The notes under the pieces were generated by a model that was not told the origin of the DNA, did not search any database, and saw only the letters and a list, made by a program, of their open reading frames with translations. Positions 27,995-35,232 of a stretch of 46,771 nucleotides of DNA are shown here, in pieces. The stretch covers positions 1 to 46,771 of the forward strand of contig CANQRG010000013.1 in the NCBI GenBank assembly GCA_947626165.1, read 5' to 3'. The stretch comes from an uncultured Clostridia bacterium. Its GTDB lineage: Bacteria > Bacillota > Clostridia > Oscillospirales > Ruminococcaceae. The position numbers were made by a program, and so were the translations under genes. How positions within the stretch are numbered: position 1 is the stretch's first letter; each line of letters starts with the position of its first letter.

Positions 27995-28312
27995 CTAATT
28001 ATGAAATAGATTTTTATAATCGGTTTTTCCGTTTACAATTCGGTGGATAATAACAGATTTGTTATTTTCATCAACTTTATAAAGCACGATATAATCTTCT
28101 GTAATAAGTTTTCTAAATCCTTTTCTTGATAAAAAGTCATCTTTAACAGCTGGAGCAGAATACGGAAAAGATTTAAGGTTTTCAATAGAGTCTTGTATCA
28201 TCTTCATAATACGATTTGCAGACATCGGAGCATAGAGGTTTTTTGATATATATTCATAAATGCTCTGTATATCTCTATAAGCGTGAGCAGTAAACTTCAA
28301 ATTATATATCAT
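27995..28312 (-). CDS. ParE/RelE-type toxin
   Basis: A 105-residue protein with the RelE/ParE fold pattern: KFTAHAYRDIQSIYEYISKNL at the start, IENLKSFPYSAPAV, then FRKLITEDYIVLYKVDE and IHRIVNGKTDYKNLF. The family either cuts mRNA at ribosomes or poisons gyrase, and I cannot tell which. It overlaps the end of the antitoxin gene by 11 bases, typical of toxin-antitoxin pairs. Lying beside attR, it should stabilise the element in its host. Confidence 0.88.
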   Translation of the reverse strand: MIYNLKFTAHAYRDIQSIYEYISKNLYAPMSANRIMKMIQDSIENLKSFPYSAPAVKDDFLSRKGFRKLITEDYIVLYKVDENNKSVIIHRIVNGKTDYKNLFHN

Positions 28313-28568
28313 AATTGTATTTTTCCTTTAATTTAGCAAAGACTGTATCGCCGTCGACAAGATTTCCGTCCTCATAATCCTTTTCACTTTCTGCTAAAAG
28401 CTGATATAATTTGATTTTTTCCATAAGCTCGTCATATGCCTGATTAGACATTACAACCATATCATTATAGCCGTTCTTAGTAATAAATATAGGCTCGTTA
28501 ATACTGTGGCACATCTCTGAAATAGTACCAGTGTTTTTTAAATCCTTTATCGGAATAATTCTTGGCAT
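28302..28568 (-). CDS. Phd/YefM-type antitoxin
   Basis: An 88-residue protein starting MPRIIPIKDLKNTGTISEM, with an ITKNGYNDMVVMS strand as in Phd/YefM proteins and an acidic C-terminal tail that should bind the toxin. The ATG at 28568 is preferred over a longer frame because GGAGATGATTTT precedes it and the family starts this way. The gene overlaps the toxin start, so the two are translationally linked. Confidence 0.87.
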   Translation of the reverse strand: MPRIIPIKDLKNTGTISEMCHSINEPIFITKNGYNDMVVMSNQAYDELMEKIKLYQLLAESEKDYEDGNLVDGDTVFAKLKEKYNYDI

Positions 28569-28592
28569 AAAATCATCTCCATAAATATATTG

Positions 28593-28612
28593 TACCATAA
28601 TTATACCATAAT
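28593..28612 (-). promoter_or_regulatory. Operator candidate for the toxin-antitoxin pair
   Basis: The 9-base direct repeat TACCATAAT occurs at 28593 and 28604, about 25-45 bases upstream of the antitoxin start, overlapping a TATAAT-like box on the minus strand. This fits autorepression by the antitoxin. Confidence 0.45.
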
Positions 28613-28658
28613 ATATCACACAATGCAATAGATATAATCTGCTTATTTTTGCCATCTT

Positions 28659-28679
28659 GGCGACATAAGGCGACGTAAT
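28659..28679 (+). repeat. Direct repeats, candidate integrase arm sites at the right end
   Basis: GGCGAC at 28659 and 28669, the second extended to GGCGACGTAAT, mirrors the pair near attL at 19129-19150. Confidence 0.6.
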
Positions 28680-28800
28680 GAAAACAAATAAAATAAACTA
28701 TTTACAATTAAAATACAAAACTATATAAATGTTAATGAAACTGGATTAATTATTATAAAATAGAAGTAAATAGAATTAAAATATCGTGAAATTTCTCAAT

Positions 28801-28868
28801 CGACTGGAACTCGTGTTGACGTTTGTAGCGTCTCGAGGGTTCGAATCCCTCCATCTCCGCCATGAAAC
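28801..28868 (+). repeat. Right attachment repeat (attR), duplicate 3' end of tRNA-Ser
   Basis: 68 bases identical to 18986-19053. It lacks the acceptor 5' strand and D-arm, so it is not a functional tRNA gene. Confidence 0.95.
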
Positions 28869-28909
28869 AAATCGCATTGTTACGGGCTTCGTCGTGAAAG
28901 TGCGGTTTT
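28867..28909 (+). terminator. Probable original tRNA-Ser terminator, displaced by the element
   Basis: AATCGCATT pairs with AGTGCGGTT (two wobbles), with an inner hairpin, followed by a T-run. It lies where a terminator would have followed the tRNA before the 9.9 kb insertion. Confidence 0.55.
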
Positions 28910-28980
28910 TCTTATGTTTGAAATTCATTTATTTGTTTACATTTTCACATAAATGGGTCGATAATCAAAAAAATAACTAA

Positions 28981-29004
28981 AAATATGACACGAAATATGA
29001 CACG
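28981..29004 (+). repeat. Tandem 12-base repeat beside the second integrase
   Basis: AAATATGACACG occurs twice in perfect tandem between the attachment repeat and the 3' end of the second integrase gene. It is a candidate arm site for that second integrase. Confidence 0.6.
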
Positions 29005-29019
29005 AAAATGCTCAAAAAA

Positions 29020-30036
29020 TTATCTGATTATCTTATTGAATTTTTTGTTAAGTTTTTTAGATATCTTTGCTTGTTCGTCTTTAAATGTGTGCTGATATAC
29101 GTTCTTCAACATATTGTTTGTAGCTTGTCCTAGACGCTCCATTGCATATTTATCAGGTACACCTTGTAATAGCATTAGGCTTGCGTTTGCGTGTCTTAGT
29201 GAATGCAGTGTATATTTAGGTAAGCCATTCTGTTCACATAAACTTTGAAAACGTACATATATTCCATTTGGCGTCATAGTTACTATAAAATCACTTGATT
29301 GTTCTTGATTATCTAGTGATTTTTTAAGTATATCGGGAACAATGAGATTACGTGTTCCTGCGTATGATTTATTTGTATTTTTAATAATGGTCTTGTTATT
29401 TTTGTCTGGAACCATTGCAGCATGAATACATATTTTTGTTCCGTCATAATCAGACCATTTTAAAGCACAAATTTCTGATCGTCTTAGTCCGAGCAGTAAT
29501 GCTAATAATATTGCTGTTTCAATGTTTGTTCCTTTTGTTATTTCTATAATCTTTTTCATATCATTGATACTAGGTATAAGCATTTGCTTTTTCTGTTTCG
29601 GCTTTAAAAGGATACTGTCAAATTCAAGATTGATTTTGTTTTGCTTGAGAGAGGCTGTAATTAATCCATATTGATTTCTTATGGCTTTTGCAGAATATTT
29701 TTCAGCATTTTTATTAGCCCATTTCTGCAAAACTATCTCGTCAATGTCATATAACTTTATATCTTTTATATCTTCAATTGCATTTCGCTTTATTATTTCA
29801 TAACCTCTGATAGTTGATGCGCTAAGTGTTTTATCTTTACTATCTATATAATTTTGCATAGCCTGTTCAACTGTAATATCATTTTTGCGTATTTTCTGTA
29901 ATCCATTTAGGTATTCTAAGCCCATAAGCTCGGCTTTCTTCTTGCTGTAAGCTGTGAATGATTTGTATTTATTTGTTTTTTTGTCGTAAACTCTTACTCG
30001 CCAACTTCCGCTAGGCAGTTTTTTAGCTGTTGCCAT
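29020..30036 (-). CDS. Second tyrosine integrase, reading towards tRNA-Ser
   Basis: A 338-residue integrase. An N-terminal domain (SGSWRVRVYDKKTNKYKSFT), core-binding domain and catalytic domain carry Arg in LGLRRSEICALKW (about 190), His and Arg in HSLRHANAS, and the Tyr in VYQHTF (about 314). It differs clearly from the integrase at 26721. Its gene ends about 150 bases from the 68-base repeat, the usual place for an integrase using that site. This implies that an older element had entered the same tRNA before the 9.9 kb element did. TTCTCC on the plus strand reads as GGAGAA before its ATG. Confidence 0.92.
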   Translation of the reverse strand: MATAKKLPSGSWRVRVYDKKTNKYKSFTAYSKKKAELMGLEYLNGLQKIRKNDITVEQAMQNYIDSKDKTLSASTIRGYEIIKRNAIEDIKDIKLYDIDEIVLQKWANKNAEKYSAKAIRNQYGLITASLKQNKINLEFDSILLKPKQKKQMLIPSINDMKKIIEITKGTNIETAILLALLLGLRRSEICALKWSDYDGTKICIHAAMVPDKNNKTIIKNTNKSYAGTRNLIVPDILKKSLDNQEQSSDFIVTMTPNGIYVRFQSLCEQNGLPKYTLHSLRHANASLMLLQGVPDKYAMERLGQATNNMLKNVYQHTFKDEQAKISKKLNKKFNKIIR

Positions 30037-30053
30037 ATATTTTTTCTCCTATC

Positions 30054-30165
30054 TTGACATACAAAAAATGTTATGCTAAAATAAAAGGGCAGAATTAGAC
30101 TTTTTTAGCGGTTGGGATTAATTTGCTTGCCCTTACAGTGGTGGTGCACTGTGAGGGGCATTTTA
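30054..30165 (+). ncRNA. Candidate small structured RNA, copy 1, divergent from the integrase
   Basis: TTGACA (30054), 17 bases and TAAAAT (30077-30082) drive a short transcript from about 30088. It ends in a hairpin (30129-30140 with 30147-30159) followed by ATTTTA. There is no ORF. The start GGGCA can pair with TGCCC at 30128-30132, and AATTA with TAATT, and this pairing competes with the terminal hairpin. Copy 2 at 31024 keeps the promoter, the AATTA/TAATT pair and the hairpin position while changing the hairpin sequence. This supports an RNA structure of about 80 bases. Function unknown; it could be a regulatory RNA or an attenuator of the element. Confidence 0.6.
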
Positions 30166-30203
30166 TATTCATAAATAAGTTACAAATTTAATCGTAATAC
30201 GTA

Positions 30204-30232
30204 TTGACATAATACGTATTATGTCATATAAT
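30204..30232 (+). promoter_or_regulatory. hicAB promoter with embedded 22-base palindrome
   Basis: A perfect TTGACA (30204-30209), 17 bases and TATAAT (30227-30232). The -35 box and whole spacer form a perfect 22-base palindrome (30205-30226), with another TAATACGTATT just upstream. HicB-type antitoxins repress their own operons, and this is the obvious operator. Confidence 0.85.
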
Positions 30233-30254
30233 ATATGTGTAAGGCGGTGAGAGA

Positions 30255-30437
30255 ATGACATTCAAAGAAATGGAAAAGCTAATAAAAGCTGATGGATGGT
30301 TCTATTTGTACACTAGAGGTTCTCACTTTTACTACTCACACCCTACAAAGAAAGGTAAGGTTACAATACCAAACCATAAAGGCGATATTCCAAAAGGAAC
30401 GGCAAACTCAATACTTAAACAAGCAGGACTGAGATAA
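30255..30437 (+). CDS. hicA: HicA toxin
   Basis: A 60-residue mRNA-interferase-type toxin with the dsRNA-binding-like HicA fold. The family core reads GWFYLYTRGSHFYYSHPTK, with the active-site His in GSH (about residue 23), and the end reads IPKGTANSILKQAG. GGCGGTGAGAGA precedes the ATG. It lies 34 bases before hicB and has its own palindrome-bearing promoter. Confidence 0.92.
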   Translation: MTFKEMEKLIKADGWFYLYTRGSHFYYSHPTKKGKVTIPNHKGDIPKGTANSILKQAGLR

Positions 30438-30471
30438 GCCTTTGCTTGTATAATATGAAAGGAGTAATTTT

Positions 30472-30882
30472 ATGTTATCAATGTATCCTGCTTGCTTTTA
30501 TAAAGAAAAAGAGGGCAACTATTCAGTCATTTTTCCTGTTATAAATCAAGCTACTTGTGGTAACACACTCGATGAAGCTATGAAAATGGCTGTTGACTGT
30601 CTTGCAGGCTACCTCTACAATGCTAAACTTGAAAATTTAGAAGTCCCTAAAGCTCCATCAATGGAAAGTATCAACGTAGATGCAGAATATGACGAATATG
30701 AAAGTGCATTTGTTAATATGGTTACTGTTGACGTTGACGAGTATGCAAAAAAGCATTTTGAAAAGTCCGTTAAGAAAACGCTTACTATTCCATCTTGGCT
30801 CAATGATTTGGCAATTGAAAATGGTGTTAATTTTTCACAAGCACTTCAATCTGCTTTAAAAAATCAACTTCATATTAATTAG
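30472..30882 (+). CDS. hicB: HicB antitoxin
   Basis: A 136-residue antitoxin. The N-terminal partial RNase-H-like domain (FYKEKEGNYSVIFPVINQA, GNTLDEAMKMAVDCLAGYL) binds HicA. The C-terminal LTIPSWLNDLAIENGVNFSQ reads as a ribbon-helix-helix DNA-binding domain for autorepression. AAAGGAG precedes the ATG. Its last codons overlap the end of a truncated integrase copy on the other strand, so the pair lies exactly between two related integrase leaders. Confidence 0.9.
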   Translation: MLSMYPACFYKEKEGNYSVIFPVINQATCGNTLDEAMKMAVDCLAGYLYNAKLENLEVPKAPSMESINVDAEYDEYESAFVNMVTVDVDEYAKKHFEKSVKKTLTIPSWLNDLAIENGVNFSQALQSALKNQLHIN

Positions 30883-31006
30883 AATATCTATTGCCTCTGT
30901 TGAGTTGCTTCTTTGACGGGGCTGTAAACGATTTATATGCGTCTGTTTTCTTATCGTAAGCCCTTACTCTCCAATTACCGCTCGGCAGCTTTTTAGCTGT
31001 TGCCAT
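30875..31006 (-). pseudogene. Truncated second copy of the integrase N-terminus
   Basis: 43 residues beginning MATAKKLPSGNWRVRAYDKK match the first 30 or so residues of the integrase at 29020-30036 with a few changes, then lose homology at the junction with hicB. The upstream region, including ribosome site and divergent promoter, is duplicated as well. It is too short to function. It marks a third, mostly deleted integration event or a recombination between related elements. Confidence 0.85.
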
Positions 31007-31023
31007 ATATTTTTCCTCCTATC

Positions 31024-31143
31024 TTGACATACAAAAAATGTTATGCTAAAATAAAAGGGAAGAATTAGCCCTTTTTATTCACGGGGGTTAATTTGTCACG
31101 TCTAGTCCCTGTTGAGTGGCAGCTCAGCAGGGGCGTTTTTATT
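31024..31143 (+). ncRNA. Candidate small structured RNA, copy 2
   Basis: The same layout as 30054-30165: TTGACA (31024), 17 bases, TAAAAT (31047-31052), a start near 31057 with GGGAAGAATTAG, a conserved TTAATTTG, and a terminal hairpin. The hairpin (31107-31116 with 31123-31132, ten pairs) is followed by GCGTTTTTATT. The terminal stem has a sequence different from copy 1 but the same place and shape. GGGA can pair with TCCC as GGGCA pairs with TGCCC in copy 1. Confidence 0.6.
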
Positions 31144-31151
31144 AGACGATA

Positions 31152-31274
31152 TTATTCGTAAATTAATTCATAAGACAAATCATCAAATTTATCAAAATAC
31201 TGTTTGAATAAATCAGTACTGAAAGTAGATGAGCTGTCATTTGCAACAGGTGTGTTTCTATAGAAGTAACTCAT
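31152..31274 (-). CDS. Doubtful 40-residue ORF
   Basis: It starts MSYFYRNTPVANDSSSTF and ends DKFDDLSYELIYE. No ribosome site is seen. The acidic, ordered composition suggests the tail of a lost gene or a remnant of phage origin. Low confidence. Confidence 0.2.
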   Translation of the reverse strand: MSYFYRNTPVANDSSSTFSTDLFKQYFDKFDDLSYELIYE

Positions 31275-31349
31275 TCATGAAAGAAAACAACTTTTGATAT
31301 GTAACAGAATCCAACCGCAATTTTATATTTATAGAGAGGAGTTGATTTT

Positions 31350-31541
31350 GTGAAAAAATTAAAACAAATTGGAACATTAGCATTAAGAGCCCCTGATGGC
31401 AGGGTAGTAAACAATGTACCGATTCTTGATGAAGTAGAGGTAGATGAAACTGGACTTACAGAAGGTCAAAGAGAGGCAAATAGTATTTATGCTAAGTTTC
31501 TTGCGGAACGGTATGAAAAAGAAATATTGGGAGGGACATAA
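31350..31541 (+). CDS. Small phage-type protein of unknown function
   Basis: A 63-residue protein with a GTG start behind GAGAGGAG. The sequence LKQIGTLALRAPDGRVVNNVP is followed by an acidic middle and a helical end. It is immediately followed by the start of a membrane protein gene, an arrangement that looks like a phage early operon. No function recognised. Confidence 0.45.
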   Translation: MKKLKQIGTLALRAPDGRVVNNVPILDEVEVDETGLTEGQREANSIYAKFLAERYEKEILGGT

Positions 31542-31542
31542 A

Positions 31543-31818
31543 ATGGAAACAAAGATAGCAATAGCGATGATAGGTTTAGTCGTATTAATAGGCTACAGCA
31601 TAATAATGACCTTGTGGGTATTATTCCCGAAGACATTAATACGCTGGGCAGATTATTTCGCAATACCTATATTCAGTTTGATAATATATACAATGATCTT
31701 GATTTTTGTTGGAACAATCCTACTGCAATTAAAAAAATACATCTTGATAAGAATAGAAAGAAAATCTATGTATTTGATGAGGTATATCAGCAGTATATGT
31801 CAGATAGCGTGCTTTTAA
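31543..31818 (+). pseudogene. Membrane-protein start fused out of frame to terminase DNA
   Basis: GGAGGG precedes an ATG reading METKIAIAMIGLVVLIGYSI, a plausible single-span small phage protein. From about 31612 the frame reads across DNA that, in another frame, encodes the terminase fragment. The rest is therefore nonsense created by a deletion joint. Confidence 0.45.
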
Positions 31819-32003
31819 CTACGGTGAAAACATTTACAAATGGGAATCAACAGTATATTACTTGTGATGACGCAAATCCTAAAACCATTGACTTTTTGAA
31901 CAATAATAACGTAAGGGCTATACCTACTATTAAAGGAGCAGACAGCATAATGAGAGGTATTCGCTGGCTTCAGGACTATATACCGTTTTTCACGTACACA
32001 TAA
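31614..32003 (+). pseudogene. C-terminal fragment of a phage terminase large subunit
   Basis: The reading DLDFCWNNPTAIKKIHLDK, KKIYVFDEVYQQYMS, then ITCDDANPKTIDFLNNNNVR and KGADSIMRGIRWLQDY is the nuclease half of a PBSX/SPP1-like terminase. The ATPase half is absent and the frame ends at 32003 in place of the normal C-terminus. It shows that a tailed-phage genome once lay here. Confidence 0.8.
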
Positions 32004-32331
32004 TCTTACAGATGATACATTTGGTTCGGCAAGCGGTGTAAGCTTTAAATTTAAGCTTCACGGTTTAGAAACTAAATGCGATATGTTTCAGGCAAAGATG
32101 ATGGAAGCAGGACAGTATATGTGGAAGGTACTTTCAAATAGTTGGGCAAAAAAGAAAATTATACTTTCCATAAAGTTTTTCAAGTTCACAAAGTTTATAA
32201 TAATTTTTAACGAAAAATATGCAAAATTTACTAGGAAAATGTTGAAATTAAAGCTTGACTATGATATAATAATTACAATAAATCCCAAAAAACGTAATTA
32301 TTATACATTTTGGTTCGAATTTTCAGTATAG
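31993..32331 (+). pseudogene. Fragment of an SPP1-type phage portal protein
   Basis: In a new frame beginning near 31993 the sequence reads HNLTDDTFGSASGVSFKFKL and HGLETKCDMFQAKMMEAGQY, which resembles the central part of SPP1-type portal proteins. It has lost its start and its true end. Terminase followed by portal is the normal phage order, so this is deletion of intervening and outer parts, not a random fusion. Confidence 0.7.
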
Positions 32332-32475
32332 TGCAAATTCTTTTATCAGGGAAAGGTTAATAAACAATTAAAAGTTTAAATTATTAGTTATAGATTGGTT
32401 ATTAAAATGTACAACTAAAATTTGTTTTTAATTCTGTAACCCTTTTAGCTGCATCATTGTGATATTCCACATGCT

Positions 32476-32931
32476 TTGGAGAATGTCAAAGTGTGGAGTG
32501 AGGCTATTCTTGATAATGATTATTTTGCAATTAATACCATTTCCTCAAATTCTATCCAGAATTTTAAAAAAGTTCCATTATATGATTTTCCGTTATCGGT
32601 TGGTGTAGGAAATGATTTGTTTGATGAAGAAATTCCTTTCGATGAATATAAAACAAATAACAATGATTGTGACTTTGCTTTGCATGTATCTGGTAATAGT
32701 ATGGAGCCTGACATTCCGGATGGCAGTATTGTATTGATAAAAAGAAGTGATAGTATTGAATCTGGTGAAATTGGTGCATTTTTTTACAATGGCAGTGTTT
32801 ATTGCAAAAAGTTGATTCATGAACATGACAAAACATTTTTAATATCTATAAACTCTGAATATGAACCAATTCATGTTCTTGATAATGATACATTAATCTC
32901 ATATGGTAAGGTCATTGAGCTTATCAAATAA
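32476..32931 (+). CDS. S24 (LexA/CI-like) peptidase domain lacking its DNA-binding half
   Basis: A 151-residue ORF with a TTG start and no good ribosome site. It carries the S24 fold: HVSGNSMEPDIPDGSIVLIK with the catalytic Ser, then IGAFFYNGSVYCKKLI with the catalytic Lys. A repressor would normally have an N-terminal helix-turn-helix; the frame is open only about 15 codons further upstream before a TAG, so the head is lost. It is either a decayed phage repressor or a freestanding protease partner for the dGTPase-like gene 60 bases downstream. Confidence 0.65.
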   Translation: MENVKVWSEAILDNDYFAINTISSNSIQNFKKVPLYDFPLSVGVGNDLFDEEIPFDEYKTNNNDCDFALHVSGNSMEPDIPDGSIVLIKRSDSIESGEIGAFFYNGSVYCKKLIHEHDKTFLISINSEYEPIHVLDNDTLISYGKVIELIK

Positions 32932-32991
32932 CGAAATATCTAAGAAGTTATCAAAAAAGAATTTAATATTTTCTTGAGGAGGATAAAAAAT

Positions 32992-34854
32992 ATGAACAAT
33001 AAGATAATTTATATAAAATTAAAAGAGGGGTGTGAACCTATAAAGCATTTCGAAGATTCATATTTACTAAATAGTGGAAATAAAAATCATTCGGTCTCAT
33101 ATTACTACAATATAAATAAAGATGATGAGTGTAAAATAATTTCAGATATTAAAATAGATGAAAATTGTTATTTGATTGCCTTGATATATGATTGTGATGA
33201 AATTAAAAATGCATATCTTGGAACGGGTATACTTCATCATAACGAGAAAGGCTATAGTTTAAAGCTTAGTATTATTACTGAACTTCCTCAATGCACAGCA
33301 ATTAAAAATATATGTAAACTTTCTGAGTTGGATTTAGATTCAGATTTTGATAGAAAAGAGTATCTTACGATTGAAAATTCTGAATTGATTTCAAATCAAA
33401 TAGATTTCATTATAAATATGCCGTTAGAAGAACCTTATAAGGAAAGAGACTACGAAGAATTTACTTCGGAAAGTAATCTTCATGCTCTTGCACAAAAGAA
33501 TGAATACTGCCGCAGACAGTTTAATCTGCGTGAACCTATGGAATTTCGGGGTGAATTTCAGCGTGATTATGAACGCATTATACATTCTAAAGCATTTAGA
33601 CGTATGGTAGATAAAGCACAGGTATTCAGTGCATCAAAAGGAGATTACTATCGGACAAGAATGACACATTCTCAAGCTGTTTCACAAATTGCATGTGCAA
33701 TATCTGAGGGCTTGAATTTAAATTTACATTTGACTGAAGCTATTGCTTTGGGACATGATATTGGTCATACTCCGTTTGGTCATCAAGGTGAAAGAACCTT
33801 GGATGAAATATTACGTGGGAAATATAATATTATTGAAAATATAGACTTATATAAGGATAGTTTTGGTGGATTCAAACATAATTACCAATCCATAAGGGTT
33901 GCTACTTCACTTGAGGAGAAATATTCTGAAATATACGGTATGGATTTAAGTTTTCAGACTTTAGAGGGTATGCTCAAACACACAAAACTAAAACGTGACA
34001 AATTTTTGCTGGATCAATTCATATGCTCTGATAAAGCGTATGATGAACTACATTTTGACCAAGATTTTTGTTCAACATTAGAAGGACAAGTTGTATCAAT
34101 AGCTGATGAGATAGCGCAGCGAGGACATGATTTGGATGATGCTTTTTCATCAGGCTCAATGACAATTGAAGAATTTAAAAAACTTTTGGGAATAAAGAAA
34201 ATGACCATACTTACTAATATTGTTGAAGATGTGAATTCAAATATTAAAGATATGATAGAAAATCATCATAGATTTATAGATGAAAATGAATTGAGAAAAA
34301 GTAGGATAGTATCTATAATCGTTTCTTATTTCATTAATGATGTTATTGATAATTCAAAAACTTTAATGGATCAATATGATGTTGAACAATTCAAATCAGA
34401 TGGATATTCTGTAACCAAGTGTTTAGTTAACTTTTCAGAAGAAGCAACTCAATTAAATAAATATCTTGAAACGATAATAGCCAATAAAGTAATCAATAAT
34501 TCTGAGGTTTCCTTATTTGACAGTAATGCTGCAACTATTGTTAGAAGTTTATTTAAGGCTTATTATAACAATCCTAGATTGCTTCACAAGGGAACTCAGC
34601 GTAGGATATATATAGACATAAGAAAAAAGGGGTTAAACAATGTTATTGACTTTGAATATGGTAACCATAAAATTATTAAGAAAGAGTTTGATTTGATAAC
34701 TAAAGATGACTTAGAAAAGATTAAAAATTCTAATATCAAGGAGGAATATAAACTAAAACGTTGGGTTCTAGTTAGAAATATATGTGATTTTATATCAGGA
34801 ATGACCGACACATATGCAATAAATGAGTACAACCGCATAGCAAAAAACATTTGA
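32992..34854 (+). CDS. HD-domain dGTPase-like protein with an extra N-terminal region
   Basis: A 620-residue protein. The ATG at 32992 is used because AGGAGG lies about 10 bases upstream. Residues about 170-620 are a dNTP triphosphohydrolase: HSKAFRRMVDKAQVF, the metal-binding His in MTHSQAV (about 226), HD in LGHDIGHTPFGHQGE (about 255) and Asp in SIADEIAQRGHD. The first 160 residues are an acidic beta-rich region that I do not recognise and that ordinary dGTPases lack. Known dGTPases hydrolyse dGTP to deoxyguanosine, and some stop phages by emptying nucleotide pools. Location in phage debris behind an S24 protease suggests defence, which is inference. Confidence 0.85.
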   Translation: MNNKIIYIKLKEGCEPIKHFEDSYLLNSGNKNHSVSYYYNINKDDECKIISDIKIDENCYLIALIYDCDEIKNAYLGTGILHHNEKGYSLKLSIITELPQCTAIKNICKLSELDLDSDFDRKEYLTIENSELISNQIDFIINMPLEEPYKERDYEEFTSESNLHALAQKNEYCRRQFNLREPMEFRGEFQRDYERIIHSKAFRRMVDKAQVFSASKGDYYRTRMTHSQAVSQIACAISEGLNLNLHLTEAIALGHDIGHTPFGHQGERTLDEILRGKYNIIENIDLYKDSFGGFKHNYQSIRVATSLEEKYSEIYGMDLSFQTLEGMLKHTKLKRDKFLLDQFICSDKAYDELHFDQDFCSTLEGQVVSIADEIAQRGHDLDDAFSSGSMTIEEFKKLLGIKKMTILTNIVEDVNSNIKDMIENHHRFIDENELRKSRIVSIIVSYFINDVIDNSKTLMDQYDVEQFKSDGYSVTKCLVNFSEEATQLNKYLETIIANKVINNSEVSLFDSNAATIVRSLFKAYYNNPRLLHKGTQRRIYIDIRKKGLNNVIDFEYGNHKIIKKEFDLITKDDLEKIKNSNIKEEYKLKRWVLVRNICDFISGMTDTYAINEYNRIAKNI

Positions 34855-34946
34855 AAACTTGAAATATGAACCCCTCATTACATTTTAATTGAGTATTTAA
34901 AATAAATCTGCATTTGTTCAAACCATTTTTTTAATATATTTTGTCT

Positions 34947-35027
34947 ACCGTTCCAGCCGCGAGCCGCCGGAGCCTGTTCGCGTTTCACATTTCGTGGAAC
35001 GTGAATTTTTATATCTCGCGTTAGTAG
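34947..35027. repeat. GC-rich hairpin region ending in a shared 20-base repeat
   Basis: CCGCGAGCCGCCGGAGCC and a hairpin-like CACATTTCGTGG segment stand out from the surrounding AT-rich DNA and end in the 20 bases also found at 4421-4440. The GCCGCCGG part recalls the GC-rich intergenic repeats at 40821-41135. The rest of 34855-35174 is gene-free and AT-rich. Confidence 0.5.
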
Positions 35028-35174
35028 CTGATATATAATTAAACAGTTTAAACACAGCATTTAAGCCGTTTTTATTCCGTCTGTCACATTATCAAACAAA
35101 CATCCATTTCATCTCATTTATAAAAATTAAACAAAAAAGCCTTATATTTAAACTCAAATTTAGTTATATTTTTG

Positions 35175-35203
35175 TTGATTAAAATTTTAAAAAGTGATAT
35201 AAT
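35175..35203 (+). promoter_or_regulatory. Promoter of the surface-protein leader
   Basis: TTGATT (35175-35180), exactly 17 bases and a perfect TATAAT (35198-35203). Transcription would begin near 35210, giving a leader of about 308 bases before the surface-protein ATG. Confidence 0.75.
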
Positions 35204-35232
35204 TTATATAACTAAACGATTATGGTGATATT

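Larger units (their letters stand above)
18986..28868. mobile_element. Integrative element of 9.9 kb in tRNA-Ser
   Basis: Exact 68-base direct repeats, the 3' end of tRNA-Ser plus six bases, bound this segment. It carries a tyrosine integrase (26721), a probable excisionase (26441), a DUF927-type helicase gene (24615, frameshifted), a Mor-like regulator (19843), a toxin-antitoxin pair at the right end and secreted or membrane cargo. I found no relaxase, conjugation, capsid or terminase gene. This suggests a mobilisable or satellite-like island, probably impaired in replication by the frameshift. The composition is more AT-rich than the flanking chromosome to the left. Confidence 0.93.

Noticed and set aside
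19048-28800. Conjugation or mobilisation genes in the element
   Set aside because: No relaxase, coupling protein or type IV secretion ATPase motif is seen in any frame long enough to hold one.
28786-28980. ORF reading through the attR repeat
   Set aside because: It translates the tRNA 3' end, so it is an artefact of the duplicated attachment site.
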